Source: Hymenolepis diminuta (lineage: Eukaryota; Platyhelminthes; Cestoda; Cyclophyllidea; Hymenolepididae). Taken from it: a stretch of 64,000 nt of DNA. The stretch lies in NCBI GenBank assembly GCA_900708905.1, contig CAADRB010000026.1, forward strand, positions 2,870,120 through 2,934,119. The letters run 5' to 3'. The notes beneath the pieces were generated by a model, which saw nothing but the letters and a program-made list of their open reading frames with translations, was not told the DNA's origin and ran no database searches. Position numbers and translations under genes: made by a program. Positions 49,501 to 61,252 of the stretch are shown one piece after another (position 1 is the stretch's first letter; each line of letters opens with the position of its first letter).

Positions 49501-50191
49501 ATTTCGTAAGAAAGTAATAAAAATAATGAGGTCTTGCAAAATTACCTAAAATCTTGAAAGGGCTGGCTGTTTATATGTAAGTGGTGAATTGGATTTTCCA
49601 TACCATTTGTATTACCATGCTGTGAGTAATGAAATTCGTCCAATTGAGTTTGTTGACCAAAGTTATTATCTAGATTATTAGGTAGATTCTGTAAATGGAG
49701 AGGTAGAGGTTCCGGAAACTGATCATGAAAATCAGCCTAAAATTATTTGCAATAATATAGACATAGAACAATTACCAAAATAAGAAAATTAATATAAAAA
49801 TTATATGCATTGAATTAAAAATCATAAGTTAAATTTGTAAATAAACATTTAACACATTAATCTTACCTCAAAGTCAGATTTACTTACTTGATCACGCACA
49901 TGTGAGTCAATGGAATCTAGATATTCATGATTGGCATATAATGTCGAGGAAAAATTGTGCGAAGAATTGGAGTAATCAATCGTAGGAGACGGATCTAAGG
50001 ACGAGCGGCAAAACTCATCATCGATAAGTTTCCCAAGCTGCAATAAAGTCAAGGCAAGTATTATTCGATCAATAAAATTTTTTGAAGTTGGTTTGATTAA
50101 AACTTACTTCTGTTTGTAAGCGGGCAACTTCATTTGGCTCTTCGTCAGAGTAGTAATGAGTAGGTGAACAAGATATTGTATCAGAACACAT
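40558..50191 (-). CDS. CEP152: CEP152/Asterless-like centrosomal coiled-coil protein
   Basis: In animals CEP152/Asterless is the centriolar scaffold that recruits PLK4 for centriole duplication. Eighteen exons in consistent phase give 1264 aa: 50108-50191, 49867-50037, 49546-49736, 49343-49461, 49075-49272, 47544-47708, 47336-47475, 46491-47269, 46203-46425, 44850-44984, 43794-44029, 43592-43750, 42943-43045, 42690-42902, 42389-42652, 42107-42320, 41086-41278, 40558-40765. The N-terminus is acidic and Ser/Asn-rich with few heptads. From about residue 257 there is long coiled coil. Family-like blocks include FEARGRQLQEAQQEIALLKE, ILQEELRDVREQLAVYEQSL followed by a Ser-rich linker, YEKLFAARCDLHKAVAERD, and a late Arg-rich segment (CQERCAQTLQKGLSGAHRR). 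The protein is shorter than human CEP152 (about 1.7k aa). Coiled-coil similarity is easily misleading; the order of several blocks supports the call. The donor of exon 43592-43750 (GTGGAA) is weak. Confidence 0.78.
41620..41757 (-). repeat. tRNA-SINE-like repeat, copy G1
   Basis: On the minus strand: 'gccggtggtcaacgtgcacg', 'accaagtcagaggtcgcgag', 'attggtgtacgcccagtga', then 'tcaaatctggtcaataagag' and 'gagtttctcataagag'. Order and spacing match the family. It lies in the CEP152 intron 41279-42106, on the same strand as the gene. Confidence 0.7.
41801..41850 (-). repeat. tRNA-SINE-like repeat, copy G2 (fragment)
   Basis: 'aaatcgatccccatcggtgc' then 'atatccagtgatagtaatg' (minus strand) is the B-box/core part of a second element, lying upstream of G1 on the same strand. 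The core matches copy A closely. Confidence 0.6.
43085..43345 (+). repeat. tRNA-SINE-like repeat, copy H (most complete)
   Basis: This copy has an A-box-like TGGTGCAGCGG (43091-43101) and a B-box-like GGGTTCGATAGC (43135-43146), spaced as in a tRNA gene. They are followed by 'atggctaagtctggataata', 'ggtggcagaattcgagtttc', 'tccccagagagactatgata', 'cccttcaccccggatacgtg' and a tail near 'ttcattaaggatgcctga'. The tRNA-like head plus unrelated body is the usual plan of a tRNA-derived SINE. It lies in the CEP152 intron 43046-43591, antisense to the gene. Confidence 0.75.
44545..44680 (+). repeat. dispersed repeat, member 2 of a pair
   Basis: Partner of 11290-11420: 'gcaattattgggtaatcagg' and 'cagccagtcattcatcacat' correspond to that copy with few changes. 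It lies in the CEP152 intron 44030-44849. Open frames across it are not supported. Confidence 0.5.
45398..45454 (-). other. possible CEP152 cassette exon with GC-AG intron
   Basis: Read on minus, AAAATTCAG is followed by 19 open codons (ESEVKEDVCTMNLKLDVAE), then GAG|GCGAGT. The segment is phase 0 on both sides, as are the flanking exons 46203-46425 and 44850-44984, so inclusion keeps the frame. The peptide has a heptad-like charge and Leu/Val pattern. The donor would be the rare GC type. It may be alternative, or the site of a decayed exon. Confidence 0.35.
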
Positions 50192-51592
50192 TTAGTACAT
50201 TATAACTAAATAATAAAACCAGTACTAAAACACAAACACACTCAAAGATTGCGCCTAAATATTGACTTTGATATTCAGATGCCAATGAATATGTATAACA
50301 AACATGCCTTAGCACAAGATCAGTTTGACGTCAGAATAAAATCTGTATTATTGAAAACATTTTATAATCTCAAAATCAAAGTTATCACATTTAATCAAAT
50401 ACAAATACATTTTCTTTTGTTCGCTGAGTTTGTATTATATTTCGATTGACGATAAGGACGACAAAAGTTAATATTTTAAGAGATTCTACATTGAATTTTT
50501 CGTAAATTTCTGAACTAACAGAAACATATTTATTGGGAAAACTATGTGATGCTGCATAACGCCCAAGAACTATTTTGTTGTCAATATTTGAGCAACTTTT
50601 TCAGGCATGTAAGAATTGAATAATGACGATTCATCCTCATATGCAGGAAATTAATCCAAAAATGTAAAACTTGAAGAGTACAGGAACTAAATTTGCATTT
50701 GAGCTCTGATTTTGAGGTTCAACTGAGAACGGCAAACATTTACCAATTCAATAAACGTAATTTGCTCAGTTTACGGGTTATATTAAAACATAAAAATAAG
50801 TAATTTCAATATTTTATGAATAAAATATTAAGCTGAAAGATTTTTCTATAAGTGTTTGACTTGGTTCTCTCCCGTATCTCTATTTTAAGTCTTTTGAGCC
50901 ATTATAATTACTTAATTTTTAGCCTATAAAGGATGTGGTTTAAACATTTTCCCTTAGCTCATCTGTCTACTGTTTTTGCACTAGTCAACACTCTAACATG
51001 ACTTTGTTCATCCGCCATTGTTAACATATCTGTTTTCTTTACATTTCGAGGCCGCTATTTTCTGCCTCTAACTCACATTGCGGTTAAACAATATATTTTT
51101 GGTGTTCTGAGTTACCAATGGTATTTGCTTGCTAATAGTTATTAGGAAGATCTCTTAGCCACACTGAGGGATATCTAAATAAAACTGATACTATCTATCA
51201 AATATCTGACGGACTCTAGTGACTGTGAATCTGTAAAATCAAATGTTATGCTAATAAAACAAATGAATAACAATAAAAAAATTGGAGTGTACCAGTAATT
51301 ATTCTGACAACTTATAGGTGAAACAATGCAAATGATTACGTCCTAGTCGCTGTTTGACTGCATAAAATGAGTCATTGTGGCGTTTTGCTTATTCAAGTAG
51401 TCTCTGACTGACCAAAATTTGTAATCATTGAATTTCTCCTTAGAAATGAGTTTGCGTTATGGTATTTAAGCTCCTTTTTCTTTTTAACTTTCTTGCGCTA
51501 TTAATTTAATTTATCTGCTCTGTGAATGACGTAAATTTTTTATCCTAATAATTAATTATTGTTGTCTAATATCATTTAGGATTCCTTTTAAA
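50192..51592. other. divergent intergenic region CEP152 / UGDH
   Basis: About 1.4 kb between opposed start codons should contain both promoters. It is AT-rich, with no obvious TATA-initiator pair and no dispersed repeat that I recognise. An acceptor-like ATCATTTAG (about 51571-51579) lies 13 nt before the UGDH ATG, so a 5' UTR intron or trans-spliced leader is possible. The frame at 50249-50449 looks spurious. Confidence 0.5.
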
Positions 51593-54500
51593 ATGACAGA
51601 TAATCATGACATCAAAGTAGAACGAATATGTTGCGTAGGAGCTGGTTATGTCGGTACTCCAACATCGGCCGTAATTGCTCTTAAGTGTCCAGAAATTCAA
51701 GTCACAGTGGTCGATGTAAACACGGAGAGAATCGCTGCTTGGAATTCAGATAAACTACCTATTAAAGAGGTAACGTGATTTTTCTAGTTATTTTATAATT
51801 TTCCTCTAACTGACTTTGCTCCTTTGTCACAGCCTGGTCTATTGGATATAGTCAAAGCTTGTCGTGGACACAATTTGCACTTTTCTACCAATGTTGATAT
51901 GCATGCAGATGAAGCCGATATTATTTTCATTTGTGTTAATACTCCAACGAAGAATTACGGCATCGGAATGGTTCGTACTGCTAATCTCACTAATCACTTC
52001 AAGTTAAAAATCATAGATAATCCATTTTTTATTCTCTTTGTTCAGGGACGCGCAGCAGATCTCACAACCCTTGAATCTGCAACTCGTACATTATCTGCTT
52101 GTTTTACATCTTCCAAAGTCGTTGTCGAGAAAAGCACAGTACCGGTTCGATCCGCAGCACGTGTTGCTGAACTTTTAAATAATCAATCTCCTAAAAATGT
52201 AATTCCTCACCTCAAAACTTTTCTGATCTGTTCTCTAGTGATAAATCGACTGAAATTTTCATCTCTTTCAGCTTGAACACACTGTTCTATCAAATCCAGA
52301 GTTCCTTGCAGAAGGTACTGCCATAAAGGATCTTCTCCAACCAGATAGAGTTCTTATTGGTGGTGATGAAAACTCAGCCGCTGGCCGACGTGGCCTTAAA
52401 ATGCTCACTTGGGTTTACAAGCATTGGGTCCCCGAGGATAGAATCCTTCTCACTTCTGTCTGGTCATCGGAACTCTCCAAATTGGTAGGTCAACTATCTT
52501 GAGGCTTGAATAGCATGCAAATTCGTTTTCATGCTTAACATAGTCCTTAGGACCGTTTAGTCAGTCTCCTTAGTTGTCAACTACTGCAGTATCATTAAGC
52601 CATTTCGTCTTTCAGGCTGCTAATGCCTTCCTGGCTCAGCGCATCAGTAGCATCAATGCGGTTTCGGCCATGTGTGAGGCAACAGGTGCTGATGTTCGTG
52701 AGGTTTCCGCCGCAATTAGTCGGGACTCTCGTATTGGTCCGCATTTTCTTCAGGCTTCTCTCGGTTTTGGCGGTTCTTGTTTCCGCAAAGATATTCTCAA
52801 TCTCGTAAGTGCCTCTCTGTCAGTTTCATCGACTAACCCTAAATGCAATTTTATAATATTGATTTTCATTTTTTTTAACTACCGTTATTGTTGTCTCACC
52901 TTTTCACATCATCTGGAACTCTGTACGATTTTGATTTATAATCTCAGCAATTTTAATGAGTTGTTAAACTTCCTTTTTGAGGATTGTTTTAAGAGGAAAT
53001 CCAACGATCTAGAATGTTAAAGGGCATTCTGTCTTAGTCAATCGTTAATAAATGATCAATTAATCGAATAAAATTAAGAGAATGATGACACAGTCCATTA
53101 ATTAAATTAGGACAGTTTCCTTGATGCGATTACTCATCCATGGAATCAGATTTATGCCATTGTGTTTCGAGCTTATCTCCTATTGGCCTAATTTTCTCGC
53201 CCTTTCCCCTCATCTTAGATATTCTATTTCAGAATAGCTCCTTTACATTTAACCCATGTTTAAAAGTTCATATGGAGAATTCTATGGAAAAGATACTAAA
53301 CAATTTAGGATTCACTCTACCATAAAAGGTCAACCAATTCCTTGACTATAATTGGAGAAGTATCAAAAACACTAACAAGAAATTTTTGTCAATGTCTTTT
53401 TTTCCCCATCCACCCTTAGAAGATATAAAGAGGGTTTTTTGATTTATGATTTCACATTTGATCAGCTCCATGTTGTGGTTAGTTATCTCACCTTCCATCA
53501 ACTTTTCACTACCGGATTTCGAATATGTGTTTAATTTGAATGGTTGAAAGTCGTTAGTAAATGGAGGAGAGTTAGGGCAGGGTTTATTCGTCCTGTTGCG
53601 TATTTGGAGCTGCAGCAAAGTAAAACTAAACTAGTAGAGGATTGGACGGAGGAGCATGCAAACTACAGCAAATCAATGTTGAACACGCTAATTCTATGCT
53701 GACAGAGGACGAATTGAAGAGATAATTATTTTTTTATCGTATTACTGTTACTGGAGTATTATTATTTAGTGAAATTACGAGCGTAAGAATAAGAATTTCT
53801 AAATGATATTACTGCATGACTTCTCGAAACACTCATCTAAAAATATTTTTGGCAGTTCTTTTTCACAGAGAGATGGAGCCATTTGAAATTCAAATTGAAG
53901 TGGTCTCAAAATGCATTTTTCCTTTATGAATAATGAGTTAGTTTTATTATGTGTTCCCTTTCTCTCAAATAGACATATATCTGTGAATCGCTGAATCTTC
54001 CCGAAGTGGCCTCCTATTGGAATATGGTACTACGACTCAATGACCATCAAATGGAGAGATTTTCGCGTTCTATTATACGATCAATGTTTAATAATCTGCG
54101 TGGCAAACGTATTGCTATTCTCGGGTTTGCTTTCAAGAAGAACACTGGTGATACGAGGTAAGTTTCTCCTGGTTTGCGTGTCTTTCGTGAGTTTAAATAT
54201 TTCAGGTCATTTGAAAATTACTTACTTTGGTAGTTAGTAAGGAAGCCGCCTGTAAGTTACACCCACAAACATGTTTGATAAATTAATTATTATCTTTACA
54301 AGAGGAAAAGTAACTCAACCCATTTTGTTTTGTAAAATTCACTCTTCCCATCTCTCTGGACACTACCATTATTATTATCCATGGCTCTAAAAACGTACAA
54401 TTTCTAATCATGGGCTGGTATTATAATAAGAGGAACATCAAAATAGTCTAGCAAGGTATAAATTGGGGAAGGAGGTTGAGGAAGTTAGACATTAAGAGTC

Positions 54501-57500
54501 TTACTTTATTGGTATTCTGGAGACATTAAGTTCTCTGGGTTCTCATCTAAGAGGTAGTTTACTGTGTAATGCCATAACGTTCAAATGTAATAATCTAACT
54601 CCTAGGTTTAACTCTGTGTTTGATCATGTAACCTCAAACTATTTGTGTCTTCTTACAAGAAAGAGTATGTTAATGAGATTAGCAGATACGTAATAAATAG
54701 AGATCACTAGAGCCTACTCAAAGTGAGGTCTTTCCAGGTTATTATTAATGAGTATTATTTTGATAAGTTTAGTAGATGTATCATATTGCTACTGCTGTAT
54801 TCCTTTTATTTGTTGATAACATTTTAACTTGAAATTTTGCAAAACCTTTTAATGAAAACAATCATGATGGCAGAGAAAACAGAGTAACAATTCGTACTGA
54901 TTGATCAAGAAAATGATTTTATTCCAGCATTATAAAAATTGGCATTATTCGATTTGCGAAGAGCTACGAAATACGCCTAAGCAGGGCTGAATCTTACTGG
55001 TTGAAGACTACAGCTTAAAAGGTATCAACGTCGAACATTGGAAATCTAAGTGGGAAAGAATGTTTGGGGATCGTGGTCTAATTAAGTGTTCATTTAAAGA
55101 ACACCTTATAGATAAGGCACTACAGAATGAAAAGGGGTAAAGAATTGTGAGATCATGAAGGTTATACATATGAATCAAGAAGCGTATAAAGGTTCAAAAG
55201 TGAGAGTAAGTGACCCTCTTATCGCAATGGCTACTACCTTCTCCAGCAACGTAGGGGTTTGATTGAGTATATCTGAAGTATAGGTTCATTCCGCTCCCAT
55301 GTTTGTCTGCGAAGTTGCTACCTTAGCCTACCTCAATTTGCCCAACAGCAACGCATCTGGTGGTTTGTACATGGCTTAGGACAGGCACAAAATGGTGATA
55401 ATGCAAAATTTAATACAAGAATTGGACTTGGGTCCATACAAACGCGCAACGACTATCGCATCTATCTTTCCAATATCTCTTAAGTTAGTCTATCAGTGTT
55501 AGCCTTAATTGATTTCGCTTTCAAATTTCCTAAACCTGTTAAGCGAATTATTAATGACACATGACCTGAGCAGATAGACGGTATATTTGAGTAAATTGCA
55601 TTCTATCATTCATTTGGTCGGCCATCCATAGTAATGATCTTGCGATCTCTTACTTGACAGATGTTCACGTTGACCATTTATTAAACCCATAGTTTTAATG
55701 GGAACTTTTGTTAATATTTATCACTGCCCTCTAGGGAGAGTCCTGCCATTCGAGTATGTTCCATCCTCCTATCCGAATGTGCCCATCTAACGATCTTTGA
55801 TCCCCAAGTTCCTGACGAACAGATCATCAGTGATCTCAATGAAGCCACGAGTCCTGATATTGGTAGGCTATACCTCATCTATTTACATATTAAAATCTAT
55901 TTATATGCTAATTTCTGATACTCGTCTTTTGTCTTTCCCTCGCAGTTCATTCCTATGTAACTATTTGCCAATCTCCAATGGAGGCTGCAATGAATTCTCA
56001 TGCTATTGTGATCTGTACAGAGTGGGATGAATTCAAGGTGAGAATTGAATAGCTTGGGGATGAGCTATAGAAGGCAAATTTTTCTATTTATCTGTGCTAG
56101 AGGGATGGGTCGCATTTTTGTTTATGTAAATTTAATGCCAAATACGACCTAGCTAAGCGATGACATAGATTGGAATTTCACTCTATGTACTGTGCGATCG
56201 ATCCTAACCTCAACTATTAATCGTTGTTTTTAATTTGAAACATTAGAAGAATACGTTTGATGTGGGGCTTTATTTAAAATTTGAATTGAACATAGGCATT
56301 CACTTGTAATTCCCAAGTCCACTTAAGAGAGCCCTTTCCAACGCTTATCTGGAGTAGAGTGCCATCCTAGAGTCTCTGTGGTGAGATACTCAAATTCTAC
56401 CACCCTCTATGTTAGCCAGACTTAACCCGTGCAGTTGGCCGTATCGCTCACTGAATGTGTGTCAGGCATTCACTTACAGTTTCTTACACTGCTGGGGATT
56501 TCTTTCAAGAACCTATATCCTCGAGTTTTCTATGAGAGTTCTTGAGAGTCATTGCTATAATCTGACCATTTGATGTTTCATCACTATCTTTTCGATCAAA
56601 GAATCGGTTATTGAGTTGTATAATATCCAAATAACTAGTCATGTTCATGAACATGTAAACATCTGGAGATTTTTATGAAGGAGTTAGTTTTCAAGCACTT
56701 TGTGGTTACACAAGTCCTAGAGGACTTGGTTTATAAATTATACTTTTAATTAGAAAAGATTGCATTTCCTACCTCTGGCTGAAAAAATATGCATTTTGAT
56801 TTTTAACCGGTCTTTCATCATACACAATAGCTTATCCATTGAATTCTATTTCTTCATTGGCGGCCATCTGCTTTCCTCGTTTTAATTAATATTTCGTTGG
56901 GCTTACATTGAGTTAAATATGGACCGTAGTTGTAAAATTTAACCTGCTATGGTAGATGTGGACGAATTTTAATCCGTTTTCCTGCCCTTGCCTCTTTAAA
57001 ACTACGTGAGCAAACTTTTAATTTTCCTTATGCAACCTAGATTGCTATGTGTCAACAAAAGGCACCTTTCTTGTAGCAAATTTTTAGGGCTAGCTGATGC
57101 AAGATGTTTTGCAAGTCGTCATCTGAAGGATTTCCATCTTTGTGTTGAATAAGTTCTGTCTTGTAAATGTTCTCATTAAATTTATGTTTTTCTGTTTCCT
57201 TTCAACGTAAAAATCCCGTATATATTATAGTTTGGGTTATATCAGATTATTGTTTGATAAACAGCATCATCAAACTAGGTAATCAATAAGAATAACAATA
57301 TTGGCTAGTCTCGTCAATTTTATGAGTTTGAAATGCATAGATGAATTTTGACTCTCTCTGAATTCAGTTCCATCGTGAGAAAGCATACAAATACATAAAG
57401 AGGTTGAACGAGTCATTCACAAATCCATTGTTGGATGTTCATGATCCAAATTGGAGTTGAGAACTTGATTATTCCGTGTTCGTCACCATGTTGAGGTGAC

Positions 57501-58027
57501 AGTTGGAATTCGAAACATCGGTTATTAGCTGCTGATATAATCTGCAGGGAATACTAATGGTTACAGTTGCTCTGTGTAAGTTAACATCGGAGTCCATTAA
57601 GAAAATACAAGCGCTTAAATAATTTGGATTACGAAAAAATGATTGGTTTCCTGGTTGGCAAATGATTTAACAGCGATGAGACTCCATTACCAGATAGGGA
57701 CATAGATTAGTCGATAAACCGATTCTTGACCGACGAATTCTACGATATAGTTCCAGTTCCCTGTCTTTAAATGATTTTGGGGAAGTAAAACGCTATCCTG
57801 GTTCCCTAAATGTTCCTTAATTTTCTTCTTTTAAGTATTTATATTTCTAGGACCTTGACTACGAGAGCCTCTACAACGTGATGTGCAAACCAGCCTGGTT
57901 ATTCGACGGTCGTCTGATTTTAGACCACCAGAAACTAAAGAAAATCGGCTTTCATGTTAAGACAATCGGTGTTTACTCCAATGACACACTCGATCACCTG
58001 TACTTTAGCACTAAATCAATTGTTTAA
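51593..58027 (+). CDS. UGDH: UDP-glucose 6-dehydrogenase
   Basis: A cytosolic enzyme that oxidises UDP-glucose to UDP-glucuronate with two NAD+, the precursor for glycosaminoglycans and glucuronides. Nine exons in consistent phase encode 483 aa (human 494): 51593-51769, 51833-51970, 52046-52198, 52272-52484, 52616-52804, 53973-54157, 55735-55862, 55946-56037, 57851-58027. Visible features are the N-terminal NAD-binding [15 protein letters not shown] (from about residue 13), [20 protein letters not shown], the catalytic-cysteine motif [14 protein letters not shown] (Cys at about 282), [27 protein letters not shown] and FDGR. The usual Lys/Pro-rich C-terminal tail is absent; the protein stops soon after TIGVYS. 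Introns in the 5' half are 63-131 nt, whereas three of the last four exceed 1.1 kb and hold SINE-like fragments. Upstream it is divergent from CEP152. Confidence 0.97.
55630..55678 (-). repeat. tRNA-SINE-like repeat, copy J (fragment)
   Basis: On minus: 'atggtcaacgtgaacatctg' then 'tcaagtaagagatcgcaag', equivalent to 'ggtcaacgtgcacgtccacc' and 'aagtcagaggtcgcgag' of copy G1. It lies in the UGDH intron 54158-55734, antisense to the gene. Confidence 0.5.
56318..56462 (-). repeat. tRNA-SINE-like repeat, copy I (3' half)
   Basis: On minus: 'ggccaactgcacgggttaag', 'tctggctaacatagagggtg', 'gtagaatttgagtatctcac', 'cacagagactctaggatggc', then 'aaagggctctcttaagtgga'. This is the body and tail of the family without the tRNA-like head, and one of the better-conserved 3' regions. 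It lies in the UGDH intron 56038-57850. Confidence 0.7.
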
Positions 58028-58961
58028 TCTATCAACTTGAATGCCTCTCCTTTCTTTCTTTTTACTTTCCTGACTTTTGTTCTTTTGTCACCCTTTTTTG
58101 CCTTTTTGTGTTATCTGTTCAATGACGGATTATTTATTGCGCGTATGTGTCAATGCTCGATTTTTCTCTAAACTTTAATAATATTTATATTGTATTTGAG
58201 ACAAAAAGTTTAATATTCCATATTGAAGAATTTTAATTGACTTCTTTAAGTCGATACAATCACAAACAAATCAATTCAATTTCAAATTAATTTTAATAGT
58301 GAAGTACTTCTGTATTTACTTCGAATGTGGATAGTGCAAATTATCGGTTCTGAAAGGGTGGTCCTTAAGGCCTTTTATGAGGTATTTGAGTCCATAAAGT
58401 TCAGTTGGAGCTTTATTAGGAGGCTGTTGATTGAACAGTGAAAAATGATTTGATCTCATCGATTTTCACAAGGTAACGTATCGTAAACTACTCAGAGATA
58501 TTCAGAGAATATAAGCCTTTACTAGACCATATTTTAGTATATTTTTTCAATTATGATTGTTTGGGCATTGTTTAAAACTATTGGCTTCAATGTCGCCTTT
58601 GCTTTTGATTGGTGCTTTTTTGTAGATTAAGTGCACCATATTGATATTCATTTCATGCCAAAGTATGAAACGGAGAGAAAGTCGAAAATAGACGAATACA
58701 TCGCAAGTTTTACTTTACTTGAAATTGGGAGCATTTAGTTGTCCACACTTTCAAAAAGGGGAGAATTAACATTGGGATGTTGTAGTGTTCAATCATCATC
58801 TACGTGCACTATATTCAGATCGCGTTAACCAGTTGCATTTTTCCGTTGTTGACTATGCCACTCGATTCATGTGTATCTTTTTACAACCAAGGGCTAGCAG
58901 GTGTGACCAACACCGATACATTTAAAGTAGCACTACTCATGTGAGTTAACCCAATGGAAGA
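58028..58961. other. convergent intergenic region after UGDH
   Basis: Holds the UGDH 3' UTR (pyrimidine-rich just after the stop) and the 3' flank of the minus-strand gene that ends at 58962. I see no gene or clear repeat and no perfect AATAAA close to the UGDH stop. Confidence 0.5.
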
Positions 58962-61252
58962 TTAATTATCTTCTAACGCCTCTTTCCAACTCAAGTCATG
59001 TACCGTCATCAATCTATTAATACAACTCACGTCTTCTATTATTTCTGTTGGTGTTGTTTCTAAAGAAGTAGTTTGAACTTTGTTTAACCTATATGCATCC
59101 CCATAAAAGTCTGAATGACTGGGTGATCTCATGCCTTCTGCGTTCTCAATAGTTCTATTATTGGATTTATAATCTTCATAAGAGTTGGACCTTTGCGCAA
59201 CGCCTATGAAAACTTGCAATGAAAGGGGTGTACCTTTAAAATCATTATGGTGATGAGAAGGCAAAATGACAGTGTTTAGCAACCATTGGATGTGCGCTAA
59301 AACTATCACTCGTTTGAAGTGGAGTATTATCGTACAAGGGGAGGGGAGAGAGTTGTAATGATAATCAAAGCATCTGTCTTTTCCAACAGGGTAGCTTTAA
59401 GTACCACATTATGGCTTCTAAATAATTAGTCGTCAATATTACTAATAATCGTATTACTATAATTTCTCAAAGTTACAGATATTTCATAGGAAGCATTATT
59501 CTTTAAAGAGCAGAAACATAATAATTATCATTATTAGTAAAGTGTAAATGTGAGTTAGTATTCAAAAACATTTATTTCTTCTGCATTGAGATCGCAAAAA
59601 TTGCATTTATTTTAATACCCTAAAGTTTACGAAAGACAAAGAAATTGAAACCACCATTTATCAGAATTTCCTCCTCAATACTTTGCTACTGTAGTACCTC
59701 CGCACTCCGACCCAGACTTGCCCAGTATCTCTATGTATTACGTGCCTACTAATTCATACCTTTACTCTAACTGTAAATGAACAAAGAACGCACGAAGAAA
59801 ACATAAAATAAAATATTAATTTCATCAAGGAAAAATATTTATCAATCATTAAGAATTATATTTCACCTTGCCAGAGCAACAGGTTATAGAATTTTCCTCT
59901 GTTCTACGTTGGCGATTCCTCAGCCCAAAACACTCATAAAATAATATATAACAAAAAATTCTATCATAGGTATTCCAAAAATAATTTCTAGAATTCTGGA
60001 ACTCTAATCAGCGGAGATTCATTTTCCCTTCGATTTGAGGAATCCACCTCTAATTGGGGCATTAATACAAAAAAAATGAAACGTTTTAATTGACTAGGAG
60101 AAAATGATTAATAATTTTGAATCAGAAAGAAGCTATCATGGATCCAGTAGAATATGAAGAGAAACTCAAAAAAATGTTGCCAATTCGAAAATATTTAAAA
60201 GTAAGATTTGTGATCGTCGAAGAGAGGGCTTTAACCTAGAACCACTTAATATTTTTCCACAATCTTATGCATGGTCGTAAACGACATTGCGGTTGCAAAT
60301 GTGAAAGTGGCGCGTGAGAGCTTGAAACACAAAACGATTAGAATTATCTTTAATCGAATTAAGCGAGATATGAAGGTTGAAAGTGAAACTTTCAAGAAGC
60401 CAAATTCTTCGAGTGCAATTTGAAATTAACATTAATAACTTTGATTTGACTATAATATTCTAATATAATCGGATTATCGACACATTGGGTTCATAGTTGC
60501 ACAACATAATTTCCTTTTTGTTAACAAGGTATACATCAAAATGGTCAATTATCTAATATTAATTTGTCTGATATTCTTGTTTGTTCATTACTCTTGTTAG
60601 AAAATTATAAATTTTACAGTAATTCTATGCCATGCGAAAAGCATATTAAAACTCAGATACAGAGCAATTGATAAGAGCTAAAATGGAGGAAAGAATGTGT
60701 CATTAACTTATTTGTCTCAATAGCTCACCCACAAGATTCCAGAACTCGCTAACAAGACAAAATATAAGTGCCGAAGGCTTTTTGAAATTATTGCGAGAGG
60801 TAACGATATCTAGTTGAACTCCACTTAATGAACATGTGGAATCCATAATTAATTGACGATGACAAGTATAAAAATGTAAAATTGTAAATTTTATTTTCAT
60901 TAATAAAAATTATTCATTTTATTCAACACCTACGGAAAGTTGTTGATTCATAAGTTCGGATGTTGGTTCAATTTTGAAACTTTGCTGACGTTTACTGTAA
61001 CATTCGGAATAAACATAATTTCACTGGATTTTCTCCGTTGGATTCTTTTTCAGTTGGGGAGATATGGCTGCGCACCGAGAACGAAGATAGTTACAATGCC
61101 ACACACAGATTTAGACATTAACATTCACATCAGACAACATGTTGTCACACCGAGCTGTGACGATGCTTTCGCTATGAGATGTCTTAGTCTTTCCCTCATA
61201 AGGACTCTCGAGGGACTGCGACCAGGTAAAGCTTGATGTGGCGTTGTCGGTA
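58962..61252 (-). CDS. unrecognised protein, three 3'-terminal exons
   Basis: Three minus-strand exons chain in phase: 61151-61252 (starts phase 1, ends G|GTGTGA), 60729-60809 (ends G|GTGAGC) and 58962-59203 (ends in a stop). Together they encode about 141 residues: a basic stretch (RVLMRERLRHLIAKASSQL), a hydrophobic patch (KKPSALIFCLVSEFWNLV), and a polar Ser/Thr/Glu-rich tail ending TVHDLSWKEALEDN. I do not recognise the family. The hydrophobic patch could be a buried helix or a membrane segment. The 5' part must lie to the right of 61252, but I could not join it. No ATG starts the terminal frame, consistent with internal exons. The gene is convergent with UGDH. Confidence 0.45.
59691..59794 (+). 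repeat. second dispersed repeat family, copy c
   Basis: 'gtagtacctccgcactccga', 'cagtatctctatgtattacg', 'tgcctactaattcatacctt' and 'gaacaaagaacgcacgaag' follow the same order as copy b at 21222-21357. It lies in an intron of the unrecognised minus-strand gene. Confidence 0.6.
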
